A model generated the notes under the pieces. The model did no database searches. It saw nothing but the letters and a program-made list of their open reading frames with translations, and was not told the origin of the DNA. A stretch of DNA of 64,000 nucleotides, taken from contig JBBPUQ010000006.1 of the NCBI GenBank assembly GCA_038501195.1, forward strand, positions 1,736,001 through 1,800,000. The letters are read 5' to 3'. Position numbers and translations under genes: made by a program. This DNA is from Nemania diffusa. Lineage: Eukaryota > Ascomycota > Sordariomycetes > Xylariales > Xylariaceae. Shown here one piece after another: positions 1 to 10,313 of the stretch (the first letter of the stretch is position 1; each line of letters starts with the position of its first letter).

Positions 1-242
1 GCAGCTATAAAGAAATAGTCGCTGCGGACTACGAGTACGTAGATATTATTCTGAGTACAATTGACTATGCCTTTAATCTAACGAAGGATATTAAAAAGTA
101 CCTCTTTATGCCGCCAATTTGGTTACGCTCGCGGGGTCTTGCAAATCATGTCGAACTTCTCATGGCTTATTCGGAGACTGGCCATCAGATATGGCGTCTT
201 GTGTTGCTCTCAGATACACCTAAGCCTGCAAAGAGGAAGTAA
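1..242 (+). CDS. 3' end of an unrecognised protein-coding gene (cut by window edge)
   Basis: The frame beginning at base 3 is open from the window edge to a TAA at 240-242 and gives a 79-residue C-terminal fragment. The composition looks like a folded protein rather than noise: mixed charged and aromatic residues, a KDIKKYLFMPPIW segment, a LANHVELLMAY segment, and a basic end, KPAKRK. The other two forward frames have many stops. No start or upstream exon is visible because the window begins inside it. I do not recognise the family and assign no function. The surrounding DNA is AT-rich, so a decayed gene copy is also possible. Confidence 0.45.
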   Translation, partial: SYKEIVAADYEYVDIILSTIDYAFNLTKDIKKYLFMPPIWLRSRGLANHVELLMAYSETGHQIWRLVLLSDTPKPAKRK

Positions 243-744
243 GATTTCTGATCTATTGTAGCAGCTACAGTAAGAAACCTGCCATAGTTCCATATATATA
301 AGACCTGCAAAGAGTCAATTTTCTCACCTTGACAGCGGTCTACTTTTGTAGTAGTGTTGTAGTTTAGCGTTGCAGTTCTGTTCCGTGACAAAACCCAAGA
401 TATCTAAAATAGAATCAGAACTACCTGGTTAACAATCTACTTTAGCTAAACGCTATCCTCTAGGCTATGATGCGATAGCCTTAGCATAATTTAAGTCGTT
501 TGTGACACGACGTTGTAACTTTTGTAAATCTTCAACGTTGAAATATGAGATTGCGAAAAGGGAGGCGCAGATCTGACGGGCGGGGACGGGCCGGACGACA
601 GTCAGTCAGATGTCATCTCTCATACTATTTCAGGTGCTTTGTCTCCCGCAGTTGTCTTGCTAGACTATTCCACATACATCATTAAACTACCCATTACAAT
701 ATCTCTACACAAGCGCCCTCACACTACAAATTCTCTCATCAGCT
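243..744. other. Intergenic spacer, no gene seen
   Basis: About 500 bases between the truncated edge gene and the small membrane-protein gene. Bases 400-560 are AT-rich. The last 100 bases become rich in C, A and T (ACATC, CACTACAAA), as is usual just upstream of a fungal start codon. No coding frame or RNA gene is supported. Confidence 0.5.
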
Positions 745-1113
745 ATGTCTATTTGGTCAGATAGAGTCTCTACGACTTTTGGCTCCCTTTGTATCGTTTC
801 TGCGCTACCGTTGATCGGAATACCCTTTCCAACTCGGGCCTGGGCATCCTACTATGCCGATAAGAACCGATGGATGTCGCAATTATCTAAAGGGTATTTG
901 ACACCAAATCAGGCTGGGTGTGTCGTGGCAGCATTAAGAATCGCTGTTGGCTTGGGCTGCATGTATCAACCAACTCGGGTTGCAGCTTTGCTAGTCAACA
1001 GCACGGTTGTGTGTCGGGGCACTATGGTCGCCTACCGTGATGGAAGGCCGATGTCACCACAATGGACCATGTTGGGCGCTATTGCGTTATGTTTGGCTTT
1101 AGAGAAGCTTTGA
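745..1113 (+). CDS. Small integral membrane protein, function unknown
   Basis: A single-exon frame of 122 residues. Hydrophobic stretches at about residues 12-30 (SLCIVSALPLIGIPF), 56-90 (CVVAALRIAVGLGCMY and VAALLVNSTVV) and 105-120 (WTMLGAIALCLALE) suggest three or four membrane helices with short polar loops. The start at 745 follows a CA-rich leader and is the first ATG in the frame. It resembles the general class of small DoxX/DUF4267-like four-helix proteins in layout only; I cannot confirm a family. Nearby genes are an AusD-type methyltransferase and an NmrA-like reductase, so an accessory role is possible but unproven. Confidence 0.6.
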   Translation: MSIWSDRVSTTFGSLCIVSALPLIGIPFPTRAWASYYADKNRWMSQLSKGYLTPNQAGCVVAALRIAVGLGCMYQPTRVAALLVNSTVVCRGTMVAYRDGRPMSPQWTMLGAIALCLALEKL

Positions 1114-2267
1114 GGCGCGAAATGTGCGCGACCCCGCCTACTAAGCAGTGTATCACCTGCCCCTATCTATTCCCGACCAGATTTCCCTGCGCCTCGACTA
1201 TCATTGCCAATACCAACCTGATAAATAATATGAGAGGCTGAGTTACAAATACAAGAACTGCATGAGGCATCAGATAACCCTAACGAACTAAGTATCAAGC
1301 TGGAAGTGAAGGGCAAGAAGTGGAATGCTATAGGCCGGATAATCGTCCTACACATCTCAGAGCGTTGCTACGCTACCTACTATCTACTGTGTTTCTTTGT
1401 TTAGAAGGGTGCCTAGATCCTATACCTCCTACAGGCAGCTAAACGAAGCTTGCGTATCTCCTCAAATATCTCGCCGGAAATATAAGAATATGCTGTATGT
1501 AGATTATCAGTAACATGTAGCACGCTAGAAAGAAACTCCTCTATATATCAAGCAATAGTTACATATATGTCGCGAAATTGTCATGGTGGCACTGGAGGTG
1601 GAATATATTCGGCTATAACTATACGCGATGGCATCTCGCCCGGTATAAAGTCTTGTTTTAGATAGGGTAATTGACCTATCACTGCAGAAGCAGACTCAGC
1701 TGCCTCCATACCCAAAATGCACCTATTCTAACCGCATCGCAGGCGTCGGGATTCTTGATCAACATCCTTTGTGCAAACCCGCTGGAAATAAGGTTGCTGA
1801 CCAGCATATCTTTGTGTCAGTAGATATACTGTTCGCCTGACATAGAGCGGCGCACACTCCATCTTACGCCAACAGCTTCACTTACCATGCGCCTCCCTCG
1901 CTTCGGAGAGCTTGCCATTCCGGTGATGTATACGCCAGGGTCCTGTGTCCTCTGTCTTATGACCGGCCAAGACTATTGTAAAGCTTAACCCAGCCCCCTT
2001 TCTAATGTCGCACTTCCCCATCTATTGATAAAACAAACCCCGCCATATACGCGATGGAGCAATACACGCGGAGTCGTCATTCCTACTATGACCAGCTCAT
2101 GAAGCTAGGCTTGAACATGCAAGTAACAAGGATTAGTACTTAGATAATTGAGAAGGAGGCCACATCTATCATTTTCAAAGATTGTTCATTCATCGTGAAG
2201 CTGTGTACTGGTCTTATGTGAGAATAAGGCATATAGTCACAATATGTGTGTTGTAGATCTCAGACTC
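1114..2267. other. AT-rich spacer, no gene seen
   Basis: About 1.15 kb between the small membrane protein (+) and the 3' end of the methyltransferase (- strand). Frames are short and interrupted. I see no RNA gene, long repeat or intact mobile element. Decayed sequence is likely, but nothing identifiable remains. Confidence 0.45.
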
Positions 2268-3244
2268 TTAGACAAAATCAACCCTGAAAAATATTCTTCT
2301 CTCATTTTCACCGACAAAAAACCTTTCCTTCTTCTCCCATCCCTCGCCCTTTTCCTTTCGTCCTGCGGCCCTCTCTTTCGCCTCGTCCTCATCATACTCA
2401 GTCCATACAATGGCATCTATCCCTACTGCTTTTGCAGCCTTCTCAAATAAGGCCTTCAAGGTCTCCTTACTTTGCCGATATATTGTTTTATCCTCCCCTG
2501 GTTCGCACAGAGGCGGCTGCAGCTTGAGTGCCCCAAAGTCCAAGGAGCCGGTCTGCGTGCCAATGATTGTAGACCCTGGAACTGGTTTGAGCAGCTTAAA
2601 AATGTTCTTACTGACAGCTTCCTGATCAGCAAGGGAGAAAACGTGTAAGAACATGGCAATGTGAACGATGTCCCACGTCCTTCTCGTTTTTGCAAGCTCA
2701 TCATCTTCAGAGAATATATCACCGGTAATGAAATGAGATTCGTCAAAGCGGTCTCTGTCCTTGAAAAGGGCATAACCTGTATCCTTAAAGCCTGGGAGTA
2801 CATCTGCGCCGTAGATAGTAGAGGCCGACGCGCCATTGTAGAGGAGCGTGCGGACGTCCTGGCCGAGGCATGTTCCTAGATCTAGAAATCTAGGAGCTGG
2901 GGTCGTGGATGTGATTCGGTCGAGGATGCGGGAGTAATCGGGATGGCGAAGAAAGCCTTGCTCGATGAACCAAAATTCACCAATGCACGGCCATGGGAAG
3001 ACTTTCCAGGCTTGTTCTCGCTGTGAACTAGTTAGAGATTATATGTTTGATTAGTAAGAGGACATACAATTTCGTAAATATGCGGAATGACGTCTTCGGG
3101 AGTTATATTGCTCCATTCTTCGAGCAGTTTACGGAACGCAGGTTTTAGTTTATGCTCGCATTGAGTAGTATACCATGGGAGTCTTGTTGAGCGTGCCAAG
3201 TGATCTTGGGGAATGCTTTTCCATTTTTCTGCTTCGCCGGCCAT
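2268..3244 (-). CDS. SAM-dependent methyltransferase, AusD/meroterpenoid type
   Basis: Two exons on the minus strand: 3068-3244 and 2268-3020, with a 47-nt intron (GTATGT donor, CAG acceptor, CTAAC-like branch site). The product is 309 residues, normal for this family. It is a class I methyltransferase: motif I reads DLGTCLGQD at about residues 106-114, followed by a GADV acidic strand end and a WDIVHIAMFLHVFSL segment typical of motifs IV-V. The upstream block WFIEQGFLRHP and the downstream FKDTGYALFKDRDRF are characteristic of the fungal methyltransferases found in meroterpenoid and related clusters (AusD-like). The substrate cannot be read from the sequence. No polyketide synthase or terpene cyclase is in the window, so it may be an isolated accessory gene or the edge of a cluster. 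Confidence 0.86.
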
Positions 3245-5219
3245 GATGCGATTTGGGTCGTTGTTCGATTCTTGAAAAGAGGATGAGGGTCAAGATGGAG
3301 GGGAGCGGTGGAAGGTCTCGTGCGACAAGGAGGCTGAGAGGGCAATGAAGGGTACTAGCAGAAAATGCCCAAAGAATCATTTAGTAGAACAACATCTGTC
3401 TCAAAAAGAAGAGAAACCAAATAAAACAAACATAAGAAAACCCTACCCCCTTACCTGCATTATGTCAGTTGGCTTTCAGCTCTCACCATCCAGCAAAGTA
3501 CTGCATAGCGCAAAGCATGGGTCGCGTATTCTACTAAGCATAAGGCCCGGGACTTCCTTACCTCTTCTTTCCAACATACTCCTTCGACAGGTCAGATTGA
3601 AACATCTCATGACTTAGGGTTGTATGCAGGCAGCCATCCCTTTAAGTGCCCGGTTCGCACCGTAACTCCTGAATCCCAGAATAACTCACAAAAACGTTGC
3701 TAGAATGCATAACATTATAGTTTTTATTAGTTATTTACCCCCAGCTAGTGTTTACTGAAAGTCGCGGTGCGAAAAGCGCACTTAAAGTGATAGCATACGC
3801 AGCAGGCAGCCGACGACCCCTCGCCCGCCCCACTTTTTCATGCTGCATAGGCCTTTCTTTCACCCGGAGAGCCTCATCTGTAGGTCTCGTTCTAGATCTC
3901 TTATGTTGCATATGAGTTGCGTAGCCCCCGTACTTAATAGAACATCTAGAGGTACTTCTCTATAACTGGTCTCAAATAATACTACTACAAATGTAAATGT
4001 TAAGCTTGCTCGACGAGTTAATCACAACAGTAGCCCAAATAAAACTTGCACTTAAAATCTTAAAATTGTTAGCCGTCCCAAAATAGTGATTCAAATCAGT
4101 GCTAGCAGGCATTAAACATCTCCACTAGTTACCTTAGAAGGTCGCGATCCACATTTTTTTAGTATGAATACATATCTATTTTTAATATCCTTTTCTATCT
4201 ATGCATTTCGGGCCGCTGTACTGTGCCCTCTACTGTATTTACCGTTTATCTAGAACTTATATGAATCTAGGGACGAATTCTATCAGGGTACCTGAATAGA
4301 TATTTCTTTATCTTCGTCACTTCTTCATGTTTAATTTTAGCAAGTACAAATATATGACATAGATAGAGGGGTAGAGGGGTAATTTCGTGTATCTAGGCCG
4401 AATAGCTGGGGCACTATCTAGGTAGGTAGCCCGCCACTGCTAACAGGTTTCTATTTTGAAAGTACCTAATACTAGCAAGCTGTCGTAAACAACTATAGTC
4501 GGTAAAATAAATATTACTTTATCGAGCCTTGATCGCGATCTCAGGACTTCATGAAGGCTTCATAATAAATTTATCGAATTTAGTGGAAAGGGCCTAGCCA
4601 ACTATCTACTCGTCGGAGCTCTGGGAGTATATATAGAAAAAATCCCCCATGCAACTTGACCTTTCCAGTGTTTCGTACTAGCCCTTATAAATCAGACTGT
4701 CACGGGGATATCGAAAACTCATCGCTGTTAATGTTATTTCCAACTCTAATATACATGTGCATTTTCTTGAGGTTAGGGTCAGTGAAAATGCTATGTTGGC
4801 CTCATTCGACACATTGTACTATGGCAATCGACGAAATTTCTGGGTTTAATCAGTAATCATTTAATACCTAGAGCTATCGCGGATTGCGTTGTGGGGAGCT
4901 TACTTATCTAGTCTCGGTGTTAAGAGATTTATGCAGCAAACTTTGGCAACACGAGCTATTGCAATCGCCGACAGCAATTGAAGACATCGTCACTTTACTG
5001 AGTGCATCACGATTTATCAGCCGTCAAACCCCGAATATCACGTCCACCCAACCACTGAGAGCTACCTAAGCTCAATGCTCTGCCTGCATGTTAGAAAGAG
5101 CTAGACGGGACATTTTGCGCTGAATAATGATTGCGATGGGTGTTGACGACAGCGATGGCAACAGGGACATATCTGAGAAAACCTGATGTCAGGCGCACAG
5201 ATTGCAGTAGTGACATGAG
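3245..5219. other. AT-rich spacer, no gene seen
   Basis: Nearly 2 kb between the divergently oriented methyltransferase and NmrA-like gene. Bases 3650-4650 are strongly AT-rich with many TA steps and short interrupted frames, as expected for old transposon remains degraded by repeat-induced point mutation, although no element can be named. A 90-codon frame at 3345-3617 has no coding character and overlaps the methyltransferase leader. Confidence 0.45.
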
Positions 5220-5227
5220 TATTTAAA
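5220..5227 (+). promoter_or_regulatory. TATA-like box of the NmrA-like gene
   Basis: The octamer TATTTAAA lies 143 bases upstream of the chosen ATG at 5370, a usual TATA-to-start distance in filamentous fungi. It is followed by CA- and T-rich leader sequence. The assignment is by position and motif only. Confidence 0.45.
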
Positions 5228-5369
5228 GGTAGGCTTGAGCAAGTCTTTCACGGCCAAAACGAAGCAATAGCATCCCCAAGCAGGAGTTTCGTGATAAGGA
5301 CGCCATATAATCAATCTACGTCTGTCATCAGGAGTATTTCCTCCGTTCTTCATTTACTTGATACACAAC

Positions 5370-6284
5370 ATGGGCAAATTTACAAATGTTCTACTCATCG
5401 GCGCCACTGGCTCTATTGGCAGTGTTGTGCTAAAAGCCTTCCAGAGAGACACGACCTTCAACTTGACAATCCTGCAAAGGGCGTCATCTAAGTCGCGCTT
5501 ACCCGATGACTTGAAAATAATCACCATCGCAGACTCATACCCAGTCGAGGAACTCACTGCAGCATTCCGTGGCCAGGACGTTGTCATCAATTGCATGACC
5601 ACCTTGTCCGTTAGAGACCAGTTTAGGATGGTAGACGCCGCTATCGTTGCAGGGGTCCAGCGTTATGTCCCTAGCGAATATGGACTGAACAATATGAGGC
5701 CAGATGCCCAGGCTCTCAACTCCATCTTCGAAAATAAGGGCAAGGTCCAGGAATACTTGCGCGCGAAAGCTGACGAGGGCCAGATCGAATGGATGAGCAT
5801 TTCGTGCGGTATGTGGCTCAAATGGGCAATGAGCTACGACTTCCTTGGGATGCATGTGCGGGAGCAACGATTCGTGTTCTGGGATGACGGAACAGGCTAT
5901 TTCTCGTGCACGACCGAGGAGAATACCGCCGCCGGCCTCTTACAAGCGCTCAAGGTGCCCGAGGAAACCAAGAACATGAACGTGCTCCTCAGCGACTTCG
6001 CCATCACGCAAAAACAGCTTCTTGGCGCTATCGAGAGAATCCAGCGCGTCACGTACAAAACCGAAACCGTTAGCAGCAAGCAGCTGATCGAGGAAAAACA
6101 GGCGGCAGTTAGACAGGGTGACGGGTTGGCGACGATGGCGCTCATTGAGACGGGATTCGTGACGGGGAAATTCGGAGGCCACTTGGAAAAGGAGGGCGTC
6201 ATCTTGAACCAGAAACTTGGGCTCCCCGAGCATACGATTGATGAGGTCGTAACCAATGCTTTGAAGTCAGTTGGAGCTTTGTAG
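5370..6284 (+). CDS. NmrA-like / isoflavone-reductase-like NAD(P)-binding protein
   Basis: An intronless gene for 304 residues. The N-terminus carries the Rossmann nucleotide-binding signature GATGSIG (residues 11-17) after a hydrophobic beta strand. The RYVPSEYGLN block in the middle is a hallmark of the NmrA/PCBER (isoflavone reductase-like) atypical short-chain dehydrogenase group. These proteins either reduce small aromatic or phenolic substrates or act as redox sensors; the sequence does not tell which. I chose ATG 5370 over the in-frame ATG at 5358 because the shorter form starts directly before the first beta strand (KFTNVLLIG); the difference is four residues. The TATA-like box at 5220 suits either. 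The neighbouring AusD-type methyltransferase is divergently oriented, about 2.1 kb away. Confidence 0.92.
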   Translation: MGKFTNVLLIGATGSIGSVVLKAFQRDTTFNLTILQRASSKSRLPDDLKIITIADSYPVEELTAAFRGQDVVINCMTTLSVRDQFRMVDAAIVAGVQRYVPSEYGLNNMRPDAQALNSIFENKGKVQEYLRAKADEGQIEWMSISCGMWLKWAMSYDFLGMHVREQRFVFWDDGTGYFSCTTEENTAAGLLQALKVPEETKNMNVLLSDFAITQKQLLGAIERIQRVTYKTETVSSKQLIEEKQAAVRQGDGLATMALIETGFVTGKFGGHLEKEGVILNQKLGLPEHTIDEVVTNALKSVGAL

Positions 6285-6685
6285 AGCCATCTTGTTAGTC
6301 AAGAGTGATAGCAGATCTATCTGGGAAGTATTTAATAGGTAAAGAAGGGTACCTTAGGTACCTTAGGTACCTGATTACCGACTTCATTCTAGTTATCAGT
6401 GCCCCCCGCCTGCTGTATACCTAACCTATCGGGCAGTCCAGGTATCAAAATAGGCAAGTGGGGTTAATCATATGCCGCCTAAACTAAAGTAGTTTCACAG
6501 CAACGAAATGATGACATCATTCAGTAAATAAATGAATATTCAGGTTGACAAAATATATAAAGAACTACCATCTGCGCAGAGGATCACCATATTCTCGTTG
6601 TAGTTCTTATTTTATCTCAGTAAACTCAACGGCTCTGTATCATCATCAACAACATCGAAACGTATTTTCAGGGCTCCCCGCTATC
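6285..6685. other. Spacer between NmrA-like and EI24-like genes
   Basis: About 400 bases. It contains a short tandem array at 6348-6372 (GGTACCTTA units) and then an AT-rich promoter-like stretch with TATATAAAG near 6553, about 130 bases upstream of the next start codon. No gene is seen. Confidence 0.5.
6348..6372. repeat. Short tandem repeat, GGTACCTTA units
   Basis: Two complete 9-base units and a third partial copy. The unit centre GGTACC is self-complementary, so the array can form overlapping palindromes. It lies about 65 bases after the stop codon of the NmrA-like gene. Confidence 0.75.
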
Positions 6686-8043
6686 ATGTCGAACAGCGTG
6701 ATCAATCGCGTACAGGCGAAAGCCCAAGAAGTGGCGTAAGTCTCATCTGCTCCCTGCTAATGCGATCCGGCAAGTTAATATACATCCAGAAAAGAGGACT
6801 ATGACAATGCAAAAGTGCTTCTCTCGGCAACAGCCAAGAGTGGCTCCTACTTATATCCTTTCAAGTATGACATATTTGAGTGCCTAACCCTAGGTCGCAC
6901 CCTACGCTTTCACAGGGTCACAAGGAACTAATACAAGATCAGAGGTGTTTTCTACTTCCTCACCCATAGGTCGCTTTGGAAGCCATTTCTCTCTCGGCTC
7001 TTACCTACAATTGGTTTAGCTGCAGGTGTTACAACAACTATGTTCTTCTTCACCTACCTTCCTCAGCTTGCTATTCTCGCCTTTGTCAACGGCCCCCTCG
7101 CAATCTTCACAACGGTGCTTCTCATACTCAACGAGAGCTCTACCATCGTGAACATCATTGCCCGCAATTTCCTCTTGCAAGAAGCCATTCTAGATACTTT
7201 CGATGGAACCCTTGTCGCTAGGAATGCCACTGGCGTTGTCAGCGAAGGGCGCCAGCTGAAGTCGGGCAGCGATCCTATCGCAAGACTTGGAAAAGTCTTG
7301 AAGAACCCATTCAGCAGATTCACCCCGAAAGCTCTCGTTCGATATATAATTTATCTGCCCCTCAACTTCATCCCAGGTATAAGCTATCCCGTGATGCCAC
7401 CAAAATAAATCTTCTTTCCAGCTGACATATTACCATATTATATATAGTCGTGGGAACTATTATCTTCATCGTCCTACAAGGTAATTATAAACCTCTTTGC
7501 TCGCTAGATGAACCTAACACGGATTTTAGGTCGAACAAGAGGAAAATCAGTCCACGGTCGAGTATGTTCCCTAGTTCGATGTTGAGACATGGTCTAATAT
7601 GGCATGATAGTACTTCCAATTAAAGGGTTGGTCTTCGTCGCAGCAGCACGACTGGCTTCAACAGCACAAGGGCCCGTACACTACGTAAGTATTTACATAT
7701 ATTAATGACCGAGAGACAAAATCATCTGTGACTATAATCGACTGCGGATTCGCCGAAACATTTTTGCCCCTTGTGATCAAGGATGTCGAGTGCGGCTAAC
7801 CAGAAATCTAGGTTCGGAACGATTGCTACTCTTTTAGAGATGGTCCCGGTAGTGTCCACATTCTTCGCATTTACAAACACTGGTGAGTATCTACTTTGGT
7901 CTTGTTCTGTGACACAGCCATGACTAACAGTTGCCACCGTAGTCGGTGCTGCGCTATGGGCTGCAGATATAGAGCAGAAGAATACAAATCTGACCGCAGG
8001 CACGGCCCCAAATCTGCGCGAGTCCGCTAGCAAGGCCGCATGA
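6686..8043 (+). CDS. EI24/RRT8-type multi-pass membrane protein
   Basis: Eight exons: 6686-6735, 6790-6864, 6943-7376, 7448-7480, 7530-7561, 7611-7684, 7812-7882 and 7943-8043. All joins keep phase and give 289 residues. Membrane segments are seen around TIGLAAGVTTTMFFFTYLP, LAILAFVNGPLAIFTTVLLI, YIIYLPLNFIPVVGTIIFIVL and the C-terminal MVPVVSTFFAFTNTVGAALW. The block FIPVVGTIIF...GR...H.RYFQLKGW is typical of fungal proteins of the EI24 superfamily annotated as outer spore wall protein RRT8/LDS-like. Yeast relatives localise to lipid droplets and affect the dityrosine layer of the spore wall. In a mould the role is unknown, and lipid-droplet or wall biology is inference. The second intron could be spliced differently; I took the acceptor after GATCAG because it alone keeps the frame. 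Confidence 0.85.
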
Positions 8044-10313
8044 AGGGTTGCACACCAAGGTGCACAAAGCTAAATCTCCGAGATTAGGTAGTCAGTTCTA
8101 CGGGCTCATACTTAGACATACCACATCAAGATGCCTCACGTGAAGATAGGTTTGGCGTAATGGGTAGAATATCTGAGTTTATATCATTATAATCGGGACA
8201 AGTCACATAGAAAATTAGACACCAATCGTGTTTGCCAACTCTCTCTATAGCGTATCCGTGAACTCAAGTAATACCCCTCCAACTCGATTCTGCAATGAGC
8301 CGCGTGCTCATACGAGCCATCGGGATTGTTATCGGCACCATCGGTCAATTAGAGAGAGACTTGGTCTATCATGAGGACACGCATAATAGCATTTATGGTG
8401 AGTGAATCAGCTTTGTTGAGTCGGCCGTGAAATTCGCCAATATTCGCCACATTTACCTGGGTAACACTGAGCAACAAAATGGGATACTTCTTGAATACCT
8501 AGGTACTGATAATCGTCGGATTTTAGACATTATATAACACTGCAGGTCGTATTTAAGAGCTTGTGCTCGAACAAACACTGGATTGCTATTTATGTTACCA
8601 CCCCCTGCCCAAACCGTGACAAGTCCATGCTAGTGGTATCACGTATTTTCAAAAGATCTGTGACGAGAAGACAAACCGTGGATAGGTGGTCTGTCTACTC
8701 CGCATCACCACGATTCGCGGAAGTTTCATGTAGTCAATAGATCGAGCGGTTTAATAGGTATTATTTAGAAAGTACATCCAAACCTACTTTAAATATAGAT
8801 TTGTGAGCTAACTAACTAACTGCTTCGGCTGTTGTTATTCCCTATGTCATTCCTAGCATCAATCCCGGCTCTCTCTAGGTAGGTAACTCATAGCTCCGTT
8901 ATCCACTCTAGACGTATTGACTTATATGAGTAGGACATGTGCTTCTCACATGTCATTTCTATAATAGGTCATTCATCTTGTATAGGAGTTATTACAGCGC
9001 CCTTCAATTCCACTAGACTTAATTATCAGCGAGTATAGTGATAATGATTTCACCTTATTTGGTAGTGTGATGCGATTTCGGTCCCCTTGAGCTTGTAAGA
9101 TCTAGACCTAGGCTTATTCACTGTAATGGATAAAATCTCAATTGTCTATAAGAATAGTTAGTTGTCGTAGACCAACATGAGAAGCATAAGAATGCCACGA
9201 GATGGACAACTTCAACCACCGGAGGAAGGATCAGGCTTAGTGAGTGGACCAGGAATAAATTACATTGTTAGACAGACTCATGCGAAGCCGGCCAACGGGT
9301 TTGTATAACTCTGGGCCTGGTTTGACACACATCGTAAGAAAATTTTTCAAGTTATTATTGCCGGCAAGGGGCTATGAGACCATAGCTAAGGGATGGTGAT
9401 TGAGGATCCCACGACTGACCAAAATACAATCGACCTGATTTTCCGAAGTTCCCTTGTTATAAGTGACACCAACCATTGGCGTAATGAGCATATTAATACT
9501 GGTTATAGTCATCCTCGAATGTATACCGCCGAGATTGTTCCACTTCTACGAGAATAACGATATATACATGTTTTTAGTACGAGTGGTGCCCGTCAGCATT
9601 GTGAGAGACAAACATGAGTTTGAATAAGAGTTGCTAAATAGCATTTATCTGCTTACTTTTGTGGGAATTATGACAGGAAAGCGTTACCCAATACGTCGCG
9701 TGTATGTAGTTGTGTACGTGTATCATCGTCAATACGCTCCACGTTGTGGGCTGATACTAACGTCGCTTGATAGATTATTCTACTCTGGCTTGAAGGTATC
9801 ACTTCTACGTACTGGGTGTAGTAGTACTTCTATGTTACGCGAACTAGCTTACTAGTGCCTGATATTGACGAGTCCTGGAGTACCGAAGGCTACATGCATC
9901 GCCGAGGAGGCGAATTTCTTGCTCTATTTGTATATAGACCTTCCCTACAAGTAATTACTATCACCTTTTCCTAAACGGAAGTTACCTGGAGACCTGCCTA
10001 TATTTCTTTGGCTTCTGTATCCCCGTCTTTCCATATATCGTTCTTTCCACTCTCCATCACGCTCTCTAATATCACTAGCAAATACCTCACCGTTTCTTTC
10101 TACTATCACAACAACCTATCCCCCTTTTTCATTCGTCTTCCAGCTGCATAGCATAAATCTCAAAGTCACTCGTTTCTGTCACGAAATCACCTTAACACAA
10201 CCGATTCATCCTTCCATCACCTTCGCAATCATCCTTAGCAGTCTTCCTTGAAGTGCCCAAACATCCATTACATACCTACTCAGATCACCAGCTTTCGATT
10301 TGAAAACGTAACT
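8044..10313. other. AT-rich spacer ending in a pyrimidine-rich promoter region
   Basis: About 2.3 kb without a supportable gene. From 8300 to 9900 the sequence is AT-rich with broken frames. A short frame at 8295-8400 (starting MSRVLIRAIG) ends at a good GTGAGT donor, but no matching following exon is found, so it may be a gene remnant. From 9950 to 10240 the strand is rich in C and T (CTTTCC, CACCTTC), the usual character of a promoter and 5' untranslated region for the gene at 10314. Confidence 0.45.

Noticed and set aside
3345..3617. 90-codon plus-strand frame upstream of the AusD-type methyltransferase
   Set aside because: It lies in the leader of the minus-strand gene, has random composition and no downstream partner exon.
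5535..6256. Minus-strand frames of 97-119 codons inside the NmrA-like gene
   Set aside because: Complete NmrA-like protein on the plus strand; the antisense frames have no features.
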